From positions 21,672 through 85,671 of the forward strand of contig JALVFE010000023.1 of assembly GCA_027030245.1 (NCBI GenBank): 64,000 nucleotides of DNA, written 5' to 3'. The notes below the pieces were generated by a model. That model had not been told where the DNA came from. It worked only from the letters and a program-made list of their open reading frames with translations, and did no database searches. The first letter of the stretch is position 1, and the number at the start of each line of letters is the position of its first letter. The translations under genes were made by a program, and so were the position numbers. Below, in pieces: positions 17,244 to 27,443 of the stretch. Source of the DNA: Melioribacteraceae bacterium. Its GTDB lineage: Bacteria > Bacteroidota > Ignavibacteria > Ignavibacteriales > Melioribacteraceae.

Positions 17244-18686
17244 CTAAACTCTTTTTAACAACGCTACATTTTCAATATGATAAGTCTGCGGAAACATATC
17301 GACCGGCTTTATTTTAATTAATTTGTAGCCACCTTCAATCAACAATTTTATATCCCGCGCTTGTGTTGCCGGATTGCAACTTACATATACAATTTTTTCC
17401 GGCTTTAACTTCAAAATATCGTTTACCGTTTTAGGATTCATCCCGCTGCGGGGCGGATCGGCAATGATCACGTCCGGCAATTCTATTCCCAAGTCCTTTA
17501 CTTTTGGAATGAATGATTTATTCAAATCGGCAAGAATAAAGCCGGCATTATTCACATTATTCAGTTCACAGTTAACTTTAGCATCTGCCACGGCGGAATC
17601 AACCGATTCAAAGCCGTAAACTTTTTTAACATGTCCGGAAATAAAAATTGATATTGTGCCGGCGCCGGAATACAAATCATATACAACTTCACTTCCTTTA
17701 AAACCGGCAAAATCCAAAGCGACGCCGTAGAGCTTTTCCGCTTGAAATGTGTTAGTTTGGAAAAACGAATTAGCGCTTATTCTGTATCTATAATTCCCGA
17801 TTTTATCGTAAATAAAACCCGTACCGGCATAAACTTTTTCGTAATCTCCAAGAGCAACTTGTGACTTCTTTAAATTTATATTATTTATAATTGTTGTTAT
17901 TTCCGGAATTTCACTTTTTAAATATTCCGTATATTCATGCATTAAATCATCATCTTCCCCTGAAGTAACTAGGTTAACCATAATATCGTTTGTATGTGCG
18001 GAAATACGAATTACCAAATTCCTTAAAAAACCCGTATGTGTTTTAGTAGAATAAACGGATACATTTCTTGACTTAAAAAATTCTCTCGTTTTATTCAAAA
18101 TTGTATTACTTACGGGAGATTGTAAAAAGCATTCGTCGATATCCAAAACTTTATCAAACATTCTCGGAATGTGCAAGCCGAGAGCAAAATAAGAATCAAT
18201 TTCAGCTTGTGAATTTATTTCTTCCGTGGTTAACCATCGTTTGGCTGAAAAAGAAAACTCCATTTTATTACGGTAGTAATAAATTTTTTCGGAAGGCAAT
18301 ACAGGTTCAACAGTGTAATTTTCAAATCCACCCAACCTATTGAATATATCAACAACCTGCTCTTCTTTATATTTGATTTGCAAAGAATATTCGAGGTCTT
18401 GTTGTTTACAACCGCCGCAAACACCGAAATATTTACACTTTGGAACAATCCGTCCTTTAGCCGGAGATATTATTTCTTCTACTTTGGCTTCGCCGTACGA
18501 TTTTTTCAGTTTGAGAATTTTGGCTTTAACAACATCGCCCGGATAAGCATGATGTACAAAGATTACATATTTTTTATTATCACTGTCGGATACGTGATTT
18601 AATTCCGATTTATTTATTCTGGCAATTCCTTTACCTTCAAATGCGTAAGATTCAATTTCAAGAGTTACAACATCGCCTTTTTTCAT
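17244..18686 (-). CDS. rlmD: 23S rRNA (uracil-C5)-methyltransferase, RlmD/RumA type
   Basis: Methylates a uridine of 23S rRNA (U1939 in E. coli) with S-adenosylmethionine. The 480 residues begin with a TRAM RNA-binding domain (1 to about 60). The cysteines of an iron-sulfur site follow in CKYFGVCGGCKQQ. The methyltransferase domain has DLYSGAGTISIF, the catalytic DPPRSG and the Cys of VYVSCNPATQARD. Length and motif order fit the RumA/RlmD group; RlmC and TrmA are the alternatives. The stop codon nearly touches that of the convergent amylase, and the next upstream gene on this strand ends 3 bp before this start. Confidence 0.85.
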   Translation of the reverse strand: MKKGDVVTLEIESYAFEGKGIARINKSELNHVSDSDNKKYVIFVHHAYPGDVVKAKILKLKKSYGEAKVEEIISPAKGRIVPKCKYFGVCGGCKQQDLEYSLQIKYKEEQVVDIFNRLGGFENYTVEPVLPSEKIYYYRNKMEFSFSAKRWLTTEEINSQAEIDSYFALGLHIPRMFDKVLDIDECFLQSPVSNTILNKTREFFKSRNVSVYSTKTHTGFLRNLVIRISAHTNDIMVNLVTSGEDDDLMHEYTEYLKSEIPEITTIINNINLKKSQVALGDYEKVYAGTGFIYDKIGNYRYRISANSFFQTNTFQAEKLYGVALDFAGFKGSEVVYDLYSGAGTISIFISGHVKKVYGFESVDSAVADAKVNCELNNVNNAGFILADLNKSFIPKVKDLGIELPDVIIADPPRSGMNPKTVNDILKLKPEKIVYVSCNPATQARDIKLLIEGGYKLIKIKPVDMFPQTYHIENVALLKRV

Positions 18687-18689
18687 CGA

Positions 18690-19766
18690 CTAATCTATTT
18701 CTCCAAGGTATTTTTGTAAAATCTTTTTCCATTTGGGTGATTCGATTTCGTACAACAAAACACGATTAAGTTTTTCTCTTAATTTGCTATTCTGCGGCAT
18801 TGCAAAACCGTAGTAAAGTGGATCGAGCGTAACCGGCAATACTTTGAGTTGATTGGTTTTACCGCTTTTTATAATTTCGTATTTTAGTATCGGGGAATCG
18901 TAAACCACGGCGTCGATTTCATTATTCGATAGCGCATCGATTGCTTCCGAAACAGTTACGTAGTCGCTATTTTTAATATTTTTCCTATTTAAATAATTAA
19001 TACTTGACGATGCGGAAACCGTACCGACCCTTGAGTTATACAAATCATTAAGCCCTTGAATCTGCGATTCGAGCTGTGTAACGGTTAACGCGGAAGCTAT
19101 GGCTGCCGTGAAACTCGATATAATTATTAATCCGGCAAACATCCAAATCAGTCCGATAATTCTTCCGCCAACGGTTTTAGGAACTTTGTCTCCGTATCCG
19201 ACGGTTGTCATTGTTACCGCAGCCCACCAAAAACTTGAGCCGAGTCCTTTTGTTTTACCGTCGCCGAAATGTTCCTTGTTTTTCTTCCTTTCGAATATCC
19301 ACGTAATAAAACCCACGAGAAATAAGAGTCCGAGCAAAACAAAAACAATTCTCAAAAAATCATAAGAGAGAAACCTATCCAGCACCTTCAATATTGTGTT
19401 TGATTCTTTAATCCGCGTAGCGATACCCAAACCTGTAATAAAATAAGGATGAGAAAAATCAAAATTTTTTTCTCTTTCTGCAGTTATTGTTAAAGGGGCA
19501 ACGGCAATATCGATTTCGCCGTTTTTCACAGCATTGAGCAATCCGCTTAAATTATATTCGGTAAAAGAATATTTAACGTTCAGCGAATCGGCAATCTCCT
19601 TCCAAAGCTCTATTGTTATTCCCGTCCAACCGTTTTGATTTTTAATAACAAACGGCTCGGCTTTTTTTGTCCCGATTCTAAGTATATCAGTGTTGACCGG
19701 TTCGTTTCCATATACGGAGACAACAAAAAACAGCACAAAAAGAATTGTTTTTTTCTTTAACATCAT
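18690..19766 (-). CDS. Prokaryotic ionotropic glutamate receptor-like potassium channel (GluR0 type)
   Basis: A 358-residue ligand-gated channel of the inner membrane. After a signal peptide (1-20), the first half of a periplasmic-binding-protein-like ligand domain contains PLTITAERE, where Arg98 is the family's alpha-carboxylate ligand. A membrane segment (about 138-158) precedes a re-entrant pore loop with TTVGYGD (188-193), the potassium-channel selectivity filter. A second helix carries [13 protein letters not shown], the counterpart of the SYTANLAAF gate motif of animal receptors. The second half of the ligand domain includes VYDSP (Asp290), a likely amino-group ligand. This is the complete GluR0 layout, pointing to amino-acid-gated potassium flux. 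Only 3 bp separate it from rlmD downstream. Confidence 0.88.
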   Translation of the reverse strand: MMLKKKTILFVLFFVVSVYGNEPVNTDILRIGTKKAEPFVIKNQNGWTGITIELWKEIADSLNVKYSFTEYNLSGLLNAVKNGEIDIAVAPLTITAEREKNFDFSHPYFITGLGIATRIKESNTILKVLDRFLSYDFLRIVFVLLGLLFLVGFITWIFERKKNKEHFGDGKTKGLGSSFWWAAVTMTTVGYGDKVPKTVGGRIIGLIWMFAGLIIISSFTAAIASALTVTQLESQIQGLNDLYNSRVGTVSASSSINYLNRKNIKNSDYVTVSEAIDALSNNEIDAVVYDSPILKYEIIKSGKTNQLKVLPVTLDPLYYGFAMPQNSKLREKLNRVLLYEIESPKWKKILQKYLGEID

Positions 19767-19857
19767 AATTTATCATTCTATTTTTGGCAATACAATTTTA
19801 ACAAACTTTCGGATTAAAACAATATATTTAGGGTTCAAAAGGAGAAAATCTTTTATA

Positions 19858-20448
19858 ATGAAAAACAAACTTTCGATTTTACTTTTATTCCTTCTTGTTT
19901 CCGGATGTATTCAAAATTTGCCGTTGGACGAAAAGATCGATAACTACGAATTGATTAACCAAGACAGCACCGCTGTTGTTTTTCCGGCTGATTTTAAATC
20001 GAAAATACTTGTAGTAGGATTTATTTTTACAAACTGTCCCGATATCTGTCCGCTTACAACTAACAACATGCACTTGATTCAAGAAGAGTTGAAAAAAGAA
20101 AACATCAACAAAGACGTTCAATTCCTTTCGATAAGTTTTGATCCGGAGATAGATAAACCTTCCGTGTTAAAAAAATTTGCCGAAGTAAGGAACCTTGATT
20201 TAAATAACTGGCAATTATGCACAGGCACCCAGAAAACTATTAATAAACTTCTGGATGAGTTTAACGTTCTTGCCGTGCAAGCGGATACTATTTATCTGCC
20301 GAATAACAAAGTACAATACTATTATGTCCACACCGACCGTATTTCATTACTTGACCAAAAAGGAAATCTGCGAAAAAATTATCCCGGCAGTAAAATAAAT
20401 ATTAAAGAAATTGTTGCCGATATAAAGGAGTTGGAAAATGAAAAATAA
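19858..20448 (+). CDS. SCO1/SenC-family copper chaperone lipoprotein
   Basis: Delivers copper to, or reduces, the CuA site of cytochrome c oxidase in the periplasm. The chosen ATG has an AAAAGGAG ribosome site, is followed by a signal peptide with lipobox LLVSGC, and gives 196 residues; the frame is open further upstream but has no such signals there. The thioredoxin-like fold carries the copper-binding NCPDICPLT (CxxxC) and the partner His in YVHTDRISLLD. The 3' end overlaps the PCuAC gene by 11 bp, which implies translational coupling. Confidence 0.92.
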   Translation: MKNKLSILLLFLLVSGCIQNLPLDEKIDNYELINQDSTAVVFPADFKSKILVVGFIFTNCPDICPLTTNNMHLIQEELKKENINKDVQFLSISFDPEIDKPSVLKKFAEVRNLDLNNWQLCTGTQKTINKLLDEFNVLAVQADTIYLPNNKVQYYYVHTDRISLLDQKGNLRKNYPGSKINIKEIVADIKELENEK

Positions 20449-20902
20449 ATTCTTTCCGGTTATTTTTTTGTTGTTGGCACTTTTGGTTATGACAGGCTGC
20501 AATAATAACAAAGAAAAAAAAGAAGCGGTTCCCGAGAAAGAGGAGTTGTCAATTAAAAATCCTTGGATACGACCTGGCGCGGAAAACAGAAACTCCGCCA
20601 TGTATTTTGAAATTTACAACAATACCGCTAAAAGCGATACGCTTTATTCCGTGGAATCGTCTTTGGCAAAATTGGTACAGATACACGAAACCTACAATAA
20701 AGGAAACGACATGAAAGGCATGCGCCACGTCGATTTTGTAGTGATTCCCGCCCACACTAAACTGCAATTCAAACCTGGTGGTTACCATGTAATGCTTATC
20801 GGTCTGGCAAAAGATTTGAAACCGGGCGATACCGGCGAAGCGACGTTATTTTTCAAACTTAACGGTAAAGTGCAAGTAAGAGCCGAAGTAAAAGGGAAAT
20901 GA
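20438..20902 (+). CDS. PCuAC-family periplasmic copper chaperone
   Basis: A 154-residue lipoprotein-like chaperone (lipobox LVMTGC) that hands Cu(I) to cytochrome oxidase. The beta-sandwich holds the PCuAC copper ligands: His in VQIHETYN, Met in the following MKGMRHVDF, and the late GGYHVMLIGL. It begins inside the SCO gene in another frame. SCO and PCuAC together form the usual CuA-assembly pair, so a haem-copper oxidase is expected elsewhere in the genome. It ends exactly where the convergent carB ends. Confidence 0.9.
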   Translation: MKNKFFPVIFLLLALLVMTGCNNNKEKKEAVPEKEELSIKNPWIRPGAENRNSAMYFEIYNNTAKSDTLYSVESSLAKLVQIHETYNKGNDMKGMRHVDFVVIPAHTKLQFKPGGYHVMLIGLAKDLKPGDTGEATLFFKLNGKVQVRAEVKGK

Positions 20903-23900
20903 TTAATTATATTCGTCCCAACTTTTAATTTGTAAATCGTTTATGTCTTTGGTGCAAAACGCAGTGATAAAGGCGCGCGCCAATCTAACATTGGTAAGCA
21001 GCGGAATGTTAAAATCTATTGCGCTTCTTCTGATTGTGTAATCGTTATCCAATTCGTTTTTACTTAAATTTTTCGGAATGTTAATTACCAAATCAATTTT
21101 ATGCGATTTGATATATTCCAATGTATTCGGCTCTTTGCCGGAATCCGGCCAATGTAATAATGTGGAACTAATATTATTTTGCGATAAAAATTTATGAGTT
21201 CCTTCGGTCGCATAAAGTTTATACCCTTTCCCGATAAGTAATTTTACGCTATCTAACAATTCTGCTTTCGCTTCTACCGGACCTGTTGAAAGCAATATGT
21301 TTTTCTTTGGAATTTTGTAACCGACCGAAAGCATAGCTTTTAATAAAGCTTCGTAGAAATCATCGCCGAGGCAACCGACTTCGCCTGTGGATGACATATC
21401 CACTCCGAGAATGGGATCGGCTTTTTGTAATCGTGCGAAAGAAAACTGAGGCGCTTTAACACCGATATAATCAAGCTCGAACAACGATTTGCTAGGTGGA
21501 GCAACTTTATTTCCCAACATTATGTCCGTAGCAAGTTCAATAAAGTTTGTTTTTAAAACCTTCGATACAAACGGCAAACTGCGGGAAGCCCTTAAATTGC
21601 ATTCAATTACTTTTACATCGTTATCCTTTGCTAAAAATTGTATATTGAACGGTCCCGTTATATTCAACTCTTTTGCTATCTGTCTGGTTATCCGCTTGAT
21701 TCTTCTTACGGTTTCAAAATAAATTTTCTGCGGAGGGAAAACCATTGTTGCGTCTCCCGAATGAACTCCGGCAAATTCGATATGTTCGTTAATCGCATAC
21801 ACAACAATTTCTCCTTTACCGGCAATTGCATCTATTTCTATTTCCTTTGCATTTTCTATAAACTCGGAAACAACCACCGGATATTTTTTCGAAACTTTTT
21901 GAGCTAACAAGAGGAAATGCTGCAATTCGTCTTTATTCGATACTACATTCATCGCTGCGCCGGAAAGGACATAAGAAGGACGGATTAAAACCGGATAACC
22001 GACGGTATCAATAAATTTGTAGATATCTTCGATACTCGTTAGTTCTTTCCATCTCGGTTGGTCAATTTTCAAATTATCCAACATTTGCGAAAACTTGTGA
22101 CGGTTTTCTGCGCGATCTATCGATTCGGCAGATGTACCTAAAATATTTATATTTTGGCTATTTAATCTTATTGCAAGGTTGTTTGGAATTTGTCCGCCCG
22201 TGGAAACAATTACACCAAGCGGGTTTTCAATATCAATTATATCCAAAACCCGTTCGAACGTTAATTCTTCGAAGTAAAGTTTATCACTTAAATCATAATC
22301 GGTGCTAACGGTTTCCGGATTAAAGTTAATTACAATAGATTGAAAACCGTTTTTCTTGATGGCTGTAAGAGCGCTAACGCCGCACCAATCGAACTCGACG
22401 CTGCTTCCGATTCTATAAGCTCCCGAACCGAGAACAATAACAGATTTTCTTTTGTCTTCGGGCAACGGATCGTTCTCCGTTCCGTTATACGTTAAATAAA
22501 GATAGTTCGTCTCGGCAGGAAACTCGGCCGCAAACGTATCGATTCTTTTAACAACGGGTTTGATTCCTTCCGAAATTCTGTGTTCCCTTACTTTTAACAA
22601 ATCGTCTTCAATTTTAGAAACCGGGCTTTTTAAGATTAACCGCGCCAATTGAAAATCGGAAAAACCGAACTGTTTAGCTTTAACCAGAAGTTCCCGCGGA
22701 AAATTTTCGAGGGAATTAAATTTCTTTATTTCACCTGATAAATCGACAACTTCTTTTATTTTAGCCAGAAACCACTTATCTATTTTGGTCAATTCATATA
22801 ACTTATCGATTGAATAGTTTTTCTCGAACGCTTCCGCAAGAGCAAAGATTCTGCGGTCGGTTGGGTTTTGTAATTCATGTTCCAAATCGTCAAACGAAAT
22901 TCCGGTGTTTGCTACAAGACCATGCATACCTTGTCCGAGCATTCTTATTCCTTTTTGAATTGTCTCTTCGAAGGAACAACCGATTGACATTACTTCCCCG
23001 ACGCTTTTCATACTGCTGCCGATTTGTTCGGAAACTCCTTTGAATTTGCTTAAATCCCAACGCGGTAATTTACAAACGACGTAATCCAAAGCAGGTTCAA
23101 AGAATGCGGAAGTGGTTTTGGTTACTGAATTTTTTAATTCGTGTAAAGCATAACCCAGTCCGAGTTTTGCCGCAACAAAAGCCAATGGATATCCGGTTGC
23201 TTTCGATGCAAGTGCACTTGAACGTGAAAGTCTTGCATTAACTTCAATCACGCGGTAATTTTCGGAATCCGGGGCCAAAGCAAATTGAACGTTAAATTCC
23301 CCGACAATTCCCAAATGCCTGATAATCTTAATCGAAATTGCCCGGAGCTTGTGATATTCTTGGTTGGTAAGTGTTTGAGAAGGAGCCACAACAATACTTT
23401 CGCCGGTGTGAATGCCCAACGGATCCAAATTTTCCATATTGCATACGGTAATGCAATTATCGTAACGGTCGCGTACGACTTCGTATTCAACTTCTTTCCA
23501 ACCTTTCAAAGATTCTTCAATTAATATTTGCTTGGAATAAGAAAGCGATTTTCCGGCAAGGGATTTCAGTTCATCCGGATTGTTAGCAAAGCCGCTACCG
23601 AGACCGCCGAGAGAATATGCCGAGCGGATTATAACGGGGAATCCCAATTTCTTTGCAGCTTCTATTGCTTCGCCGGTTGATGTTACGGCAATGCTTTTCG
23701 GCGTTTCGATATCAATTTCGGCTAATCTTTTTACAAATATATCTCTGTCTTCGGTATCGATTATGGTTTGAACGGGGGTACCCAACACTTCTACATTGTG
23801 TTTTTCGAAAACACCTTTTTTGTAAAGTTCAATTCCGCAATTCAGCGCGGTTTGTCCACCGAACGAAAGAAGTATTCCGTCCGGTTTTTCTTTTTCTATT

Positions 23901-24121
23901 ATTTTTTCCACAAAGAACGGGGTGACAGGCAAAAAATAAACACGGTCAGCCACACCTTCGGATGTTTGCACCGTAGCAATGTTGGGGTTAACGAGAACGG
24001 TAAAAATATTTTCTTCTCTTAAAGCTTTTAAGGCCTGAGAACCGGAGTAATCGAACTCGCCGGCTTCCCCGATTTTAAGTGCTCCGGAACCCAGTAATAA
24101 AACTTTGGTAATCTTTCTCAT
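20903..24121 (-). CDS. carB: Carbamoyl-phosphate synthase large subunit
   Basis: Makes carbamoyl phosphate from bicarbonate, ATP and ammonia passed from CarA, for pyrimidine and arginine synthesis. The 1072 residues match the usual full length of about 1073. The two homologous halves are visible: an N-terminal LLLGSGALKIGEAGEFDYSG and a matching IVLGSGAYRIGSSVEFDWCG in the middle, each followed by an ATP-grasp domain. A methylglyoxal-synthase-like regulatory domain (KLYATEGTHKFL) lies near the C-terminus. The start overlaps the carA stop by 4 bp. Confidence 0.97.
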   Translation of the reverse strand: MRKITKVLLLGSGALKIGEAGEFDYSGSQALKALREENIFTVLVNPNIATVQTSEGVADRVYFLPVTPFFVEKIIEKEKPDGILLSFGGQTALNCGIELYKKGVFEKHNVEVLGTPVQTIIDTEDRDIFVKRLAEIDIETPKSIAVTSTGEAIEAAKKLGFPVIIRSAYSLGGLGSGFANNPDELKSLAGKSLSYSKQILIEESLKGWKEVEYEVVRDRYDNCITVCNMENLDPLGIHTGESIVVAPSQTLTNQEYHKLRAISIKIIRHLGIVGEFNVQFALAPDSENYRVIEVNARLSRSSALASKATGYPLAFVAAKLGLGYALHELKNSVTKTTSAFFEPALDYVVCKLPRWDLSKFKGVSEQIGSSMKSVGEVMSIGCSFEETIQKGIRMLGQGMHGLVANTGISFDDLEHELQNPTDRRIFALAEAFEKNYSIDKLYELTKIDKWFLAKIKEVVDLSGEIKKFNSLENFPRELLVKAKQFGFSDFQLARLILKSPVSKIEDDLLKVREHRISEGIKPVVKRIDTFAAEFPAETNYLYLTYNGTENDPLPEDKRKSVIVLGSGAYRIGSSVEFDWCGVSALTAIKKNGFQSIVINFNPETVSTDYDLSDKLYFEELTFERVLDIIDIENPLGVIVSTGGQIPNNLAIRLNSQNINILGTSAESIDRAENRHKFSQMLDNLKIDQPRWKELTSIEDIYKFIDTVGYPVLIRPSYVLSGAAMNVVSNKDELQHFLLLAQKVSKKYPVVVSEFIENAKEIEIDAIAGKGEIVVYAINEHIEFAGVHSGDATMVFPPQKIYFETVRRIKRITRQIAKELNITGPFNIQFLAKDNDVKVIECNLRASRSLPFVSKVLKTNFIELATDIMLGNKVAPPSKSLFELDYIGVKAPQFSFARLQKADPILGVDMSSTGEVGCLGDDFYEALLKAMLSVGYKIPKKNILLSTGPVEAKAELLDSVKLLIGKGYKLYATEGTHKFLSQNNISSTLLHWPDSGKEPNTLEYIKSHKIDLVINIPKNLSKNELDNDYTIRRSAIDFNIPLLTNVRLARAFITAFCTKDINDLQIKSWDEYN

Positions 24122-25197
24122 TTGTTATTGTTTATTATCAAATCTATAAACTCATCAAATAAAAATTCAGTGTCGGTCGGCCCGCTTGAAGCCTCGGGAT
24201 GAAATTGAGTAGCGAAAAACGGTTTGGTTTTATGCTTTATTCCCTCGCATGTTCCGTCGTTCAAATTAACAAATAATTCAGACCATTCATCACTTAATTT
24301 GCCGGGATCCACAGCAAAGCCGTGATTCTGCGAAGTGATATAGCATTTCTTATTCTCTACGTTAATAACCGGCTGGTTATGACTTCTGTGACCGTATTTC
24401 AATTTGAAAATATCCGCTCCGGCGGCAAGCGACATAATTTGATTACCCATACAGATTCCAAACAATGGTTTGTTGTCGCTATATATTTTCTTTACATTGG
24501 CAACGGTATCCTCACACTTCCGCGGATCGCCCGGTCCGTTTGAAATAACAACCCCGTCATATTCTTCACCCGTAAAATCATAATTCCACGGAACCCTTAT
24601 TACCGTTGTATTTCTGCGAATCAAACATCTCACGATGTTATGTTTAACTCCCAAATCGACTAGCACAATTTTATACTTTCCTTTTCCATGAACGGTTTTG
24701 CGGGCAACGCTAACTTTCTCTACCATGTTTTCAGTATTCGGATCGTAAAACGGAACATCGTCGTTATCGAAAATAATTTTACCCAACATCGTTCCTTTTT
24801 CTCTTAATTTTATTGTTAACGCACGTGTATCTATTCCGTACAAACCCGGGACTTTGTTCTCTCTTAACCATTCGCTTAAACTTCGTTTTGCGCTCCAGTG
24901 GCTGTACTCGAATGAATAACCGGAAATTACAAAACCTGTAATTTGAATTTTCTCCGACTCGAAATTTTTAACTATTCCGTCTTCCATAGAAAATTCCGGC
25001 ACGCCGTAATTTCCGACCAAAGGATATGTGGAAATGAGAATTTGCCCTTTGTACGAAGGATCGGTAAGACTTTCGGGATAACCCGTCATTGCGGTATTGA
25101 AAACAACTTCCCCCGAAACAGATTTTTCGTAACCGAAAGAATATCCTTCAAACGTCGAGCCGTCTTCGAGAATTAACTTTGCTTTGCGGTGGGACAT
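24118..25197 (-). CDS. carA: Carbamoyl-phosphate synthase small (glutaminase) subunit
   Basis: Releases ammonia from glutamine and channels it to CarB. The 359 residues start with the CPSase small-chain domain (KLILEDGSTFEGYSFG, GEVVFNTAMTGYPE) and end with a class I amidotransferase triad: nucleophile Cys in LFGICMGNQ, and His-Glu in FHPEASSGPTD. It lies in a minus-strand run with the peptidase, sufE and esterase upstream and carB overlapping by 4 bp downstream. The 44 bp ahead of it are too short for an obvious attenuator. Confidence 0.97.
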   Translation of the reverse strand: MSHRKAKLILEDGSTFEGYSFGYEKSVSGEVVFNTAMTGYPESLTDPSYKGQILISTYPLVGNYGVPEFSMEDGIVKNFESEKIQITGFVISGYSFEYSHWSAKRSLSEWLRENKVPGLYGIDTRALTIKLREKGTMLGKIIFDNDDVPFYDPNTENMVEKVSVARKTVHGKGKYKIVLVDLGVKHNIVRCLIRRNTTVIRVPWNYDFTGEEYDGVVISNGPGDPRKCEDTVANVKKIYSDNKPLFGICMGNQIMSLAAGADIFKLKYGHRSHNQPVINVENKKCYITSQNHGFAVDPGKLSDEWSELFVNLNDGTCEGIKHKTKPFFATQFHPEASSGPTDTEFLFDEFIDLIINNNK

Positions 25198-25241
25198 TTA
25201 TTTTATATGTTAAAAAATATTGTCGCTAATCTACAAAAAAA

Positions 25242-27005
25242 TTATTTAACTTCAACATAATCCGAAACAACGGATTCATTCCCGTCCGAATCAAATGCCG
25301 AAATTACAAAAAATGTTTTCCATGCGGGATTTGCCGGCATCTTATAATTTAATATAAATTCAGTTAAGGGGTCGCCTTTCAGAAAAGCCGGAACAGTTTT
25401 TATTAATTTTAAATTTTTATAATTAAATTTTGAACCGGACGACGAATAAATTTTGTAACCGTAAATATCCGGTTCCTTATTTCTGTTCCATGTAAGTAAA
25501 ATTCTGTTTCCACCAGACATTCTTTTTACTTTCAAGTTTTGCGGTTTGGAAGGTTTTCCGGCGTATGGATTTTTGAAATAAAATTTTAACCGCATATCAT
25601 TACCGGTTTGTCCCGTAATTTCAATGGTAAACTTAATCTTCGCCTTATTTGATGAAGATGGATTGCTGACGGGAGAAAACACGTTGTTGTATTTTAAATC
25701 GAATGCATCGAAAGAGTCGCCCCAAGCTGCATTTCTCGGATAAACAGGTTTGAAACACGCATAATTTTTACCCTTAATATATTGGGTAAAATTCATTTCG
25801 TTTTTACCGTAGGGATTGGGTCTGAGTTTTATTAATTTTTTATTCAAGGTATCAATTTTAAAATCCCAATTTCCGTCAGCGCATTCTACAAAAACCTTTG
25901 GGGCAAACCGGTAAGGGTTTTTGATGTGATAAATATAAATTCCTTTATCCCCGGCTTTGTCGTTTGGACTAATCTTTTGTCTGTTTTCTATTACGAACCA
26001 TTCATTCTTGGAAAGTTTTAATCTTAAAGCGCTGCTTGTTGTCATATAATCCGGCAGGGTATATTCAACGTCCACACCCGCTTTAACGTCAACGAATTTC
26101 ATCCAACCGAGGCGTGCTCTTTCCCACGAATGCATTCCCCGGCTTGCATTCCAAACTGGTCCGCCGGTCATCAATGCCAAATTCGTTACACCGTTTAGGT
26201 GACCCGCACCCAACAGAAAATGCCCGAATTCATGTGCAGCTACATACTTAAACCATTCAAACCCGTTTTTACCTCCTCTTGCTATTAATCCCGAACCTTG
26301 GCTGAGACTTCCGCTTTTTATTGTTACCCCGTCATCGGTTTTAATTTCACGCTTGGTTAAATACATTCGCGCAATTCCTGTCCAACCGTTGTTAAAAAAC
26401 AATCTGTTCGGGAAATTACGGTAAAGCAAAAATACCATATCCACTTTCCCGTCCGGTTTTCTCACAAATTTACGGTTTTTATCTCTGCCCCAATTATCGT
26501 ATTTCGAATAGTCGATATATTTGTCGAGACGTTCCAATATTTCTGTATTCACTTCAGATATGTTTTTGTATTCTTTCATATCGTATTTTGGCCGTACTAG
26601 TTCCGGGTAAACATCACCGATTAAATTCAATTTTCCGTTGGACATTTCATAAAAATACTGTGTAAGATTATTTACTTTAAATTTATTTGTGGGATGGGAA
26701 CTAACAAAATCTTTTGCCCAGCTAGGTAAATTGATTGTATCGTAAGGCCAAAATTTACTCTTTGTTGTCGAGTCGTCGTCGAACTGAATAAAAATAAAAA
26801 GCGCTTTAACGGTTCCTTCGGAAGGGATTGAGTTTCCGCCCGTAACAAATTTTTTCTTTCCGGCTTTTCTTTTCGAGAGATTTTCGAAAAATGCCCGTTT
26901 GTTTTTAATTTTGCCATGTTGCGGGTATAAATCGGAATTAATAAATGTTAGTAAAAACATTAATGCTAAAATACCCAACGGTCTTAAAGTTAGCATTAAA
27001 TTCAC
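25242..27005 (-). CDS. M6-like secreted metallopeptidase with fibronectin type III domain
   Basis: A predicted exported zinc protease of 587 residues. A hydrophobic leader occupies roughly residues 5-25. The zinc site is AAHEFGHFLLGAGH, an extended HExxHxxGxxH motif as in immune-inhibitor-A and other metzincin-like peptidases, and the region before it (ALFIFIQFDDD) fits the M6 domain. Residues from about 490 to the end form one FN3 domain (PSKPQNLKV, ILLTWNRNKEPDIYGYKIY). There is no T9SS sorting tail, so it may stay periplasmic or use another route. The start overlaps sufE by 4 bp, an odd partner for a secreted protease. Confidence 0.82.
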   Translation of the reverse strand: MNLMLTLRPLGILALMFLLTFINSDLYPQHGKIKNKRAFFENLSKRKAGKKKFVTGGNSIPSEGTVKALFIFIQFDDDSTTKSKFWPYDTINLPSWAKDFVSSHPTNKFKVNNLTQYFYEMSNGKLNLIGDVYPELVRPKYDMKEYKNISEVNTEILERLDKYIDYSKYDNWGRDKNRKFVRKPDGKVDMVFLLYRNFPNRLFFNNGWTGIARMYLTKREIKTDDGVTIKSGSLSQGSGLIARGGKNGFEWFKYVAAHEFGHFLLGAGHLNGVTNLALMTGGPVWNASRGMHSWERARLGWMKFVDVKAGVDVEYTLPDYMTTSSALRLKLSKNEWFVIENRQKISPNDKAGDKGIYIYHIKNPYRFAPKVFVECADGNWDFKIDTLNKKLIKLRPNPYGKNEMNFTQYIKGKNYACFKPVYPRNAAWGDSFDAFDLKYNNVFSPVSNPSSSNKAKIKFTIEITGQTGNDMRLKFYFKNPYAGKPSKPQNLKVKRMSGGNRILLTWNRNKEPDIYGYKIYSSSGSKFNYKNLKLIKTVPAFLKGDPLTEFILNYKMPANPAWKTFFVISAFDSDGNESVVSDYVEVK

Positions 27006-27442
27006 TCCGGCTTTTTTTCCGAAAGTGTTTTAAAGGCAAGAGCATACAAGCGGATTTGCTTTAGCATAGAATTTAATCCGTTATTACGCGTTGGGGAAAG
27101 ATGTTTTTCTATTCCGATTTTCTTTAAAAATTCCGGCGGATTGGAAAGTATATCTTCCGGAGTTTGACCTGAATACACTCTTAAAAGAAGAGCAACCAAA
27201 CCTTTAACAATCATTGCATCGCTATCGCCTTTAAAATAAAGCTTTCCGTCTTTGAATTCCGGATAAAGCCAAACCTGCGATTGACAGCCGGATATTTTAT
27301 ATTTCCCCGTTCGGAATTCTTCCGGATACGGTTCAAGTTCCTTTCCGAGATCAATAATGTATTTATAGCGCTCTTCCCAATTGCCAAGGAATTCAAATTC
27401 TTCTTCGAGCTGTTTTTGTATTTCTTTTATTGAATCACTCAT
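27002..27442 (-). CDS. sufE: SufE-family cysteine desulfurase sulfur acceptor
   Basis: Accepts persulfide sulfur from SufS and passes it to the Fe-S scaffold. The 146 residues match SufE/CsdE in length, and the acceptor Cys sits in the conserved KISGCQSQVWL. Conserved helices LGKELEPYPEEFRTG and VKGLVALLLRVYSGQ flank it. No sufS, sufB or sufC lies in the window. It is 1 bp from the esterase upstream and overlaps the peptidase by 4 bp. Confidence 0.93.
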   Translation of the reverse strand: MSDSIKEIQKQLEEEFEFLGNWEERYKYIIDLGKELEPYPEEFRTGKYKISGCQSQVWLYPEFKDGKLYFKGDSDAMIVKGLVALLLRVYSGQTPEDILSNPPEFLKKIGIEKHLSPTRNNGLNSMLKQIRLYALAFKTLSEKKPE

Positions 27443-27443
27443 T

